A stretch of DNA of 64,000 nucleotides, from positions 496,001-560,000 of the forward strand of contig JAHLMK010000008.1 of assembly GCA_019915135.1 (NCBI GenBank). The letters run 5' to 3'. This document shows positions 58,838-64,000 of the stretch, piece by piece. A program made the position numbers and the translations under genes. The DNA is from Strobilurus pachycystidiatus (lineage: Eukaryota; Basidiomycota; Agaricomycetes; Agaricales; Physalacriaceae). The notes beneath the pieces were generated by a model. It ran no database searches, had not been told where the DNA came from, and saw only the letters and a program-made list of their open reading frames with translations. Within the stretch, counting starts at the first letter, position 1. Every line of letters starts with the position of its first letter.

Positions 58838-60833
58838 ATGGTGACGACGGCGCAGTTCAAAAAGCGACTGCATGGATGGTTGAGCTATGCATTTGCGAGG
58901 TGCGTTGGCTGTACATTGCGATTGGAGCAGCAAATTGACACTGTCTCTATACTCCCAATAGTGAGGTGTTCGTGGTCGTTTCTCTGACGTTGTTCTTACC
59001 CATCTGCTTGGAGCAATTTGCGCGCGATAATGTGAATCAATACCAAATCAACGTTCGAGCTACCCGTAACATGCGAGGATAGGGTTACTTGCTACCGGAC
59101 AAGAGCATCCCATGTAACGACGCGGTCATGCCGTCAGGAGAGACTGACCAGCCGCGCTGTGCTGTCAAGCTTGGTTGGCTATGGATAGACAGCGCTAGCT
59201 TCAGGTCGGTCTTCTACCTCTTTCGCCAGTGAAACGCTGAAGGAAGCTTAGCTTATACACGAACTCTGCTTCCGTTGCTCTTCAAGCCCTCACTGTCATA
59301 TCAGTGGGCGGTATAGCTGACAACCGTCAGTATCACATCTATGAGCAGTTCAACACACTCACTTGATGCTCAGCGTCCCATCGAAAACATCTTCTCCTTG
59401 GCTTTGCCGCACTCGGTGCCATTAGCGCCACATTATTTCTCCTCCTTCCATCGTCCTCGCCAATATGGCCTGTCGCCTCCCTTCTGGCTATGCTCGCAAA
59501 TGTCGGTTTTGGCGTCTCGATCGTGGCAATGAACGCGTACCTGCCAGCGCTCGCCAGGGATTCGCCCGAAGTGGTTAAGCTACGAGAAGAACTGGACGCA
59601 GAAACCGAAGTGCAAGAAGGCCGGGGAGGGGACTCAGAAGCGAATCAAGAATCAGATAGAGCCGACGCTCCTCTGATAGACCGAGATGATCATGGCGATG
59701 AGACACAGCCTGGCCGTCGAGAGGCCGGGTCGCGCTATGACGCCGAACTGTCTCGTGCAACATCGCGTATATCATCACTCGGGATAGCCCTCGGGTATGG
59801 CGCGGGTATATGCTTGCTACTTGTGGCGCTCGTCCTGGTCACTGCCTTACACGGAACCACCTTTGCTTTACGGCTTGCCATCGGTCTCAGTGGGATTTGG
59901 TGGGCGGTGTTCTCCATTCCTGCTGCGATATGGCTGCCGAATAAGGCTGTTGAGGGTGAGGGAAGAGGTGTCTGGGTCGATGCGGAGGAAGAAAGCGAGA
60001 AGACTTGGAATGTCAAGCGGGAGGTAGCGGCAGCTTGGAAACGACTTGGGGGAATGTTGCGTCCTCGTGAAATCAAGAGGTTAAGAAACACTTTCAAATA
60101 CCTCGCTGCTTGGTTCCTCTTGTCTGACGGTCAGTCGTAACTGTATCTCTCAAACACAAGTAACTCACGCCAACAATAGGTTTCACCACCATCACTTCGA
60201 CTGCCATGTTATTTGGAAAGACATCTCTGAACATGTCCTCGTCCGCACTCGTAATTGTCGGCATCCTTACTCCTTTGTCTGGAATCCTAGGCTCACTCGT
60301 CTGGCCTGTTTTACAACGCCGCTTCAAGTGGTCGAACCTCAAGATTGTTGTAACCCTCGTCATTTTATGCTCCATGATCCCCGCGTATGGATGTCTAGGT
60401 TTCGTTTTCCAAGGTCGGACGCGATTTGGAGGCTTGACCACCCAGGGGGAGATGTTCGGGCTGGCAGTGTATTTTGGCTTCGTGTATGGCGCGTTCCAAG
60501 CCTATGCTCGGGCGTTGTACGCGGAGATGCTACCGCCCGGAGAAGAAGCGAGATGGTATGGGCTATTCTCCATCACGGACAAGGTACATGATGTGTCTCT
60601 GTCACTCACGACGAACTCGAGCTCATCATTCTCTGTGTGCTCAGTCCAGCTCCTTCGTCGGTCCACTCATCGTGGGCTTGATATCGGACGTTTCGGGCAA
60701 CATTCGCTATTCCTTCTTTTTCCTTGTGTTCATGATATGGCTGGCCGTGCCTATCTTGATGAGTGTGGATGTGGATAGAGGGAGGAATGATGCAAGGGAG
60801 TATCGATATAATGGGGCTTCTGGGAGTTCGTAG
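58838..60833 (+). CDS. ATG22: Vacuolar effluxer Atg22
   Basis: MFS-type vacuolar membrane protein that exports amino acids released by autophagy. The spliced start MVTTAQFKKRLHGWLSYAFA joins to SEVFVVVSLTLFLPICLEQF, the family N-terminus; then DNGYLLPDKSIPC, LGWLWIDSASFSLYTNSASV, ALQALTVISVGGIAD and SHRKHLLLGFAALGAISATL. After MLANVGFGVSIVAMNAYLPA comes an acidic cytosolic loop typical of Atg22, then GIALGYGAGICLLLVALVLV, further helices, KYLAAWFLLSDG then FTTITSTAMLFGKTSLNM, and FGFVYGAFQAYARALYAEML. A final intron precedes SSFVGPLIVGLISDVSGNIR. Stop at 60833. At least ten membrane spans can be counted. Starting upstream at 58799 would not give the conserved N-terminus. Confidence 0.92.
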
Positions 60834-61065
60834 ATACTTATTACTTATGGTACTGTGTATAGTATTCCGGATAGGAAGCCACAATCAACGATCTGCAGAT
60901 ATTTGCTTCACCGGGCCGACTCTCGACGTTCAAACGTCAAATCCTAGAGATCCGACAAATTACAATGGTTGAATGGACGTCCGTCGTCGGACGACGGGCG
61001 TCGGGCGTCTGAAATTTGAAATTTGAATTGAAGAGTTTCAATTTTTGAATCTTGTAATGGAAAAC

Positions 61066-61069
61066 AAAA
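61066..61069 (-). terminator. Pol III terminator of tRNA-Gly
   Basis: The minus strand reads TTTTGTTTT a few bases after the tRNA 3' end, giving T4 runs suited to Pol III termination. Confidence 0.55.
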
Positions 61070-61076
61070 GTTACAG

Positions 61077-61148
61077 TACACCGAAGGGGAGTCGAACCCC
61101 TGCCGCTTGCTTGGAAGGCAAGCATGATAACCGCTTCACCATCGGTGT
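61077..61148 (-). tRNA. tRNA-Gly (TCC), no intron
   Basis: Complete 72-base cloverleaf: acceptor ACACCGA/TCGGTGT with discriminator A, D stem GTGA/TCAT, anticodon stem CTTGC/GCAAG around CTTCCAA (anticodon TCC), variable region CGGC, T arm AGGGG-TTCGACT-CCCCT. All stems pair, with one G-T. Bases 60834-61285 otherwise hold no gene. Confidence 0.93.
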
Positions 61149-61285
61149 GTACTAAGATGGCAGATTGGTTGTTTGTATTGCAAACGTTTTGGAGGCAAGT
61201 TTTGGATAGAAACTGCCAAACAAAGAGAGGCCATTATGATACTACAGCAGGAAATACACGGGAAAGAGAAAAGTGATACAGAAGC

Positions 61286-62720
61286 CTATCCTCGGGGTGT
61301 TCTACCGTTCGTGACTCGCCTTCTACCACCCCGTCCACCCCGTCGCGCATTACCACGTTTGATTGTGCAATCATCACAATACCACTTCCCGTCTGGTACC
61401 ACATCAAGACCAACACAGGATATATGGAACTGGAGACAACATTGAGTGACGAACATGAGGAAGTAGGATGAACATACCCATTCCCTTGGACAACCCTCGC
61501 CGTCACATCCGACCATGTCTCCGACACCCGCACCAAAGCAGGTGCAATACTTCTTGTCCTCCTCGACGGGTTCCTCGGCTTCTACCACTGGCTCGCGTCC
61601 GCCCGAGCTGCTGACATTACTAGAAGGTTCAAAGCTACGCGCAATAGGCATGCCAGGACCTTCCAGCTGACGCGGCATGGGCCAATCCGAGGCGCCACCG
61701 GGGCCAGAGAGCGGCACGACGGGCATGTGCGAGTCGAATACGTGGCCGTGTCCGTTCGCGTGAAATGCCGGGAGAGGGAGAGAGGGGTGGCTGGTGGATG
61801 GCGGAACATTGAACACTTCGCGTCGCGGTGGGTCGAAGCCACCGTTCGCATACTGCTCGGACGGAGACCCGCCGCGATGAGCAGATGCCGTGTTCCTGGA
61901 TCGTCGGTTGCCGCCGTTCGCAGTGCCGTTGGCCCGCGAGGTGGTGGCGCCGCGGGACTGGCTGGCGATCGGCGCTTGCACATGGGATGTGACAGAGAGG
62001 ACGGACTCGGTGGGCGAGCCGGCACGATCGATGCTGTGTATCTGCTCAGTACGCGCAATGAGAAAGACGGAGGATGGCGCACCGGCGGGCACGACCGCCA
62101 TTGCGCGCCTTGGGAGCCGCCTCGACGACCCTCTCTTTCCGCGGAGTGCCTCCGTCGTCGTCCTTTGGGACCCGTTTGCGCTTGACGGGGCTTGGATCGG
62201 CCGAGCCGGTCAGCAGGGATCCCTGGTGGCCGCGACGTCGCCGGCCGCCCTCGAGCGACGCCACTGGGAAGAAGGTCTTGCTGGCGACATGGGGGTATGT
62301 GGTCTGGCGGTTGAGCACGGCCGCGTCAAAGCCGGGGACGTGCTCGGCGAGGGCGCGCAGGTGGCCTGTGTGGGCCTTGACGGTGTCGGCAGCCTGGCAG
62401 GCGACTCTGATCTTGTCCTCCTGGCCCGCCTTGAGGCCCTTTGCGTCCTCCGCAATCTCGGTGAGCAGCCAGAGGCGCTCCTCCTTGGGGCCCTCGCCGT
62501 CCTCAATCATCTTGGTGAGCGTGTGTATTTTGGCGGTGATGGCTGTCATCTGCGTCGACAGCACGGCGTCGAGCTCCCGCAGGTCTGCAAAGTTGCGCGA
62601 CAGGTCCAGAGGCAGCGAGTCCAGCGTGTGGACGTACTCGGACAGCAGTGTAAGCGTGTAGGCCGAGTTGATGCTGTTGTGCGCAGCGCTGGCGGCTGCT
62701 GCTCTCGATGATGGCGGCAT
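61286..62720 (-). CDS. ING-family PHD-finger protein
   Basis: Subunit of a histone acetyltransferase or deacetylase complex (Yng2/Pho23/Yng1 class), reading H3K4 methylation. The N-terminal ING domain is recognisable: LLSEYVHTLDSLPLDLSRNF then ADLRELDAVLSTQMTAITAK, KIHTLTKMIEDG and DDKIR-like EDKIRVACQAADTVKAHTGH. A basic, Ser/Ala-rich linker with KRKRVPKDDDG follows. The C-terminal PHD finger is YCTCFGAGVGDMVGCDGEGC then PREWFHISCVGLDVVPDGKW and YCDDC, with the full C4-H-C3 ligand set and the Asp of the methyl-lysine pocket; an intron splits EW/FHISC. It ends with an Arg/Gly-rich tail GGRGGRRRVTNGRTPRG. Start 62720 is the only ATG before the ING domain. I cannot say which of the three fungal ING orthologues it is. 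Confidence 0.9.
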
Positions 62721-63156
62721 CGTTGGTGCGTGAAAGCACAGACGCTGGAGAGATGCGTCCTATTTTGCTCCGGACCGAAGGTGCCGGTGTAGGCTACGTG
62801 ATGACCTTTAGTCAAATGATCGTCACTCTAAGCCTGAGGCTTGCACAGAATTTCAATAGGACTGTCTGCCTGGAATAAACGCCACCGTTCGCACACAAAC
62901 TGGATCCGTGGCATACATTGCTTATTTGATACGGTCCCAGACTACGTCTAAATATCGTGAATGTAACGCGAGATACAAATGCGTGCTATTATAAGTAAAC
63001 TGATGAGAACAGCAAGGCGAAGAATGCTTATATACCGAACAGTGCGTCGACTAAAGGAGTGTGGAAGGGATATCAGAAGCGTGAGACGCGGTATAATGAA
63101 TATGAATGCGATGCTGGCGTCCCCCCAAGCAATGCAATAACGATAGCGAATAATGA
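62721..63156. other. Intergenic between the TBC gene 3' end and the ING gene promoter
   Basis: No supported gene; short minus-strand frames lack conservation. Confidence 0.4.
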
Positions 63157-64000
63157 TTAGAGCAGCGCAGAGCCGTCTTTGCCCTCCTGGACCAGGCGTT
63201 TCCACTCCCGGCGCCACGAAGCCATGTCAGACCGCAGCTTCTTGTCACCAAGCGTCTTCTCGATCCAAAACAGTAGCACGTTCTCGTCCTCTGGCACGAA
63301 AAATGACGAGAGGAGAGACAACACCGTTTCGAAATTGGCGTGGGCCGCCGTTATGTGATCTGCAACGATCGTCAGGATCGGCGACCTACAACGATTGTGC
63401 AAATGCTGGCTTACCGCGATATGCCCACACTATGCTCACCGCCACCGCCACAAACAGATCCTGGCCCTCTAATAGGAACACGTCCCACATTCGCAGCTGA
63501 GTCTGGAATGGAACCGAGTTCGCAAAGAGGGTGATATACCACTTCGTCGCATACGAAGTCGTCGATATCATGTGCTTCTGGAACGCAGCATAGACACCAG
63601 GCATTATCTGCTCCGTGATTCGCTCTTGCACGTATATCGCCTCCAGAAGACCCGGGAAGCCAGGACTGAAGATGCTATGTAGCTCATAAGCATCGTGTAG
63701 CCGAACAAGCGACGCGTAGACGCGTTCCGGATCAAAGTAGCATAGCAGAGTAGCGGCGATAGGGCCCATGCCTTGCACGTAGCCACACGTTGAACACCGC
63801 AACGAGAAACAATGCAGCACATGGAATAGCGAGCGCTGACTGTCATATGAGCTAGTTTAGCTCCAGATAGCAGGACAGAGACGTGAACTTACCCAGCGCC
63901 ATACCGAGTACGAAACATGATATGCCCGCTGATGGTGCGAGGAACGTCCAAGTCAATCTGGATGTCATACGTCGAGGGCTTGTCCATAGCCTCTCTGTAA
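63157..64000 (-). CDS. TBC-domain Rab GTPase-activating protein, N-terminus beyond the right edge
   Basis: Stimulates GTP hydrolysis by a Rab GTPase in membrane traffic. At the edge DIQIDLDVPRTISGHIMFRT carries the arginine finger (IxxDxxRT). After an intron comes GQRSLFHVLHCFSLRC and YVQGMGPIAATLLCYFD, the glutamine finger region (YxQG). Then SPGFPGLLEAIYVQERI, TKWYITLFANSVPFQTQLRM and WDVFLLEGQDLFVAVAVSIV complete the TBC fold. A last exon gives DHITAAHANFETVLSLLSSF, FFVPEDENVLLFWIEKTLG and WKRLVQEGKDGSALL-stop at 63157. The small C-terminal exon layout suggests a GYP5/BUB2-like short protein, with BUB2 a possibility given TTSYATKWYITLF; the class is not decided because the N-terminus is outside the window. 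Confidence 0.9.

Noticed and set aside
61890..62711. Open frame of 273 codons on the plus strand
   Set aside because: Antisense to the ING gene, whose ING and PHD domains are unmistakable.

Overview
The window is nuclear DNA of a filamentous basidiomycete, most likely a mushroom-forming Agaricomycete. The basis is the gene density (about 20 protein genes in 64 kb), many phase-mixed introns of about 45-60 bases with GT...AG ends, F-box/LRR-like genes, a PDR-type ABC transporter, DUF4246, a fungal paraoxonase-like arylesterase and a HOG-type MAP kinase. I cannot name the genus from sequence alone. All models were spliced by eye from reading frames and splice signals, so internal exon ends are hypotheses unless stated.

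Layout. 1-10 kb: formate dehydrogenase (C-terminus cut by the left edge), THO complex subunit 1 head-to-head with a small unrecognised coiled protein, an F-box/LRR-like gene, a C2H2 zinc-finger gene, a tRNA-His with an intron, and a second F-box gene whose frame breaks in two places. 10-27 kb: a full-size PDR/ABCG transporter, an SSP120-like EF-hand secretory protein, a full Dop1/Dopey protein and an INO80-subunit-like nuclear protein. 27-37 kb: a membrane-anchored GH27 alpha-galactosidase built from several microexons, a paraoxonase-like arylesterase, and mitochondrial NADH-cytochrome b5 reductase head-to-head with the HOG1-type MAP kinase. 38-46 kb: a D-amino-acid-oxidase-like gene with a probable frameshift, a DUF4246 gene, a 458-base foldback inverted repeat, the Pin1/Ess1 prolyl isomerase, and an mARC-like MOSC protein. 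46-64 kb: a UBP9/CreB/USP12-46-type deubiquitinase, the adenine glycosylase MutY, a UBP2/USP25-type deubiquitinase, Atg22, tRNA-Gly, an ING-family PHD protein, and a TBC Rab-GAP cut by the right edge.

Most genes are core eukaryotic housekeeping functions that do not form one pathway. Recurrent local themes are trafficking and autophagy (Dop1, SSP120-like, Atg22, TBC), ubiquitin removal (two DUBs), chromatin and mRNA export (THOC1, INO80-like, ING) and redox enzymes (FDH, cytochrome b5 reductase, DAO, mARC-like). I found no biosynthetic cluster, CRISPR array or clear autonomous transposon. The most unusual structures are the foldback element sitting between two divergent genes, the chain of 8-15 base exons in the GH27 gene, microexons coding catalytic or nucleotide-binding residues in a deubiquitinase and in HOG1, a GC-AG intron, and a run of genes whose start codon lies on a tiny first exon.
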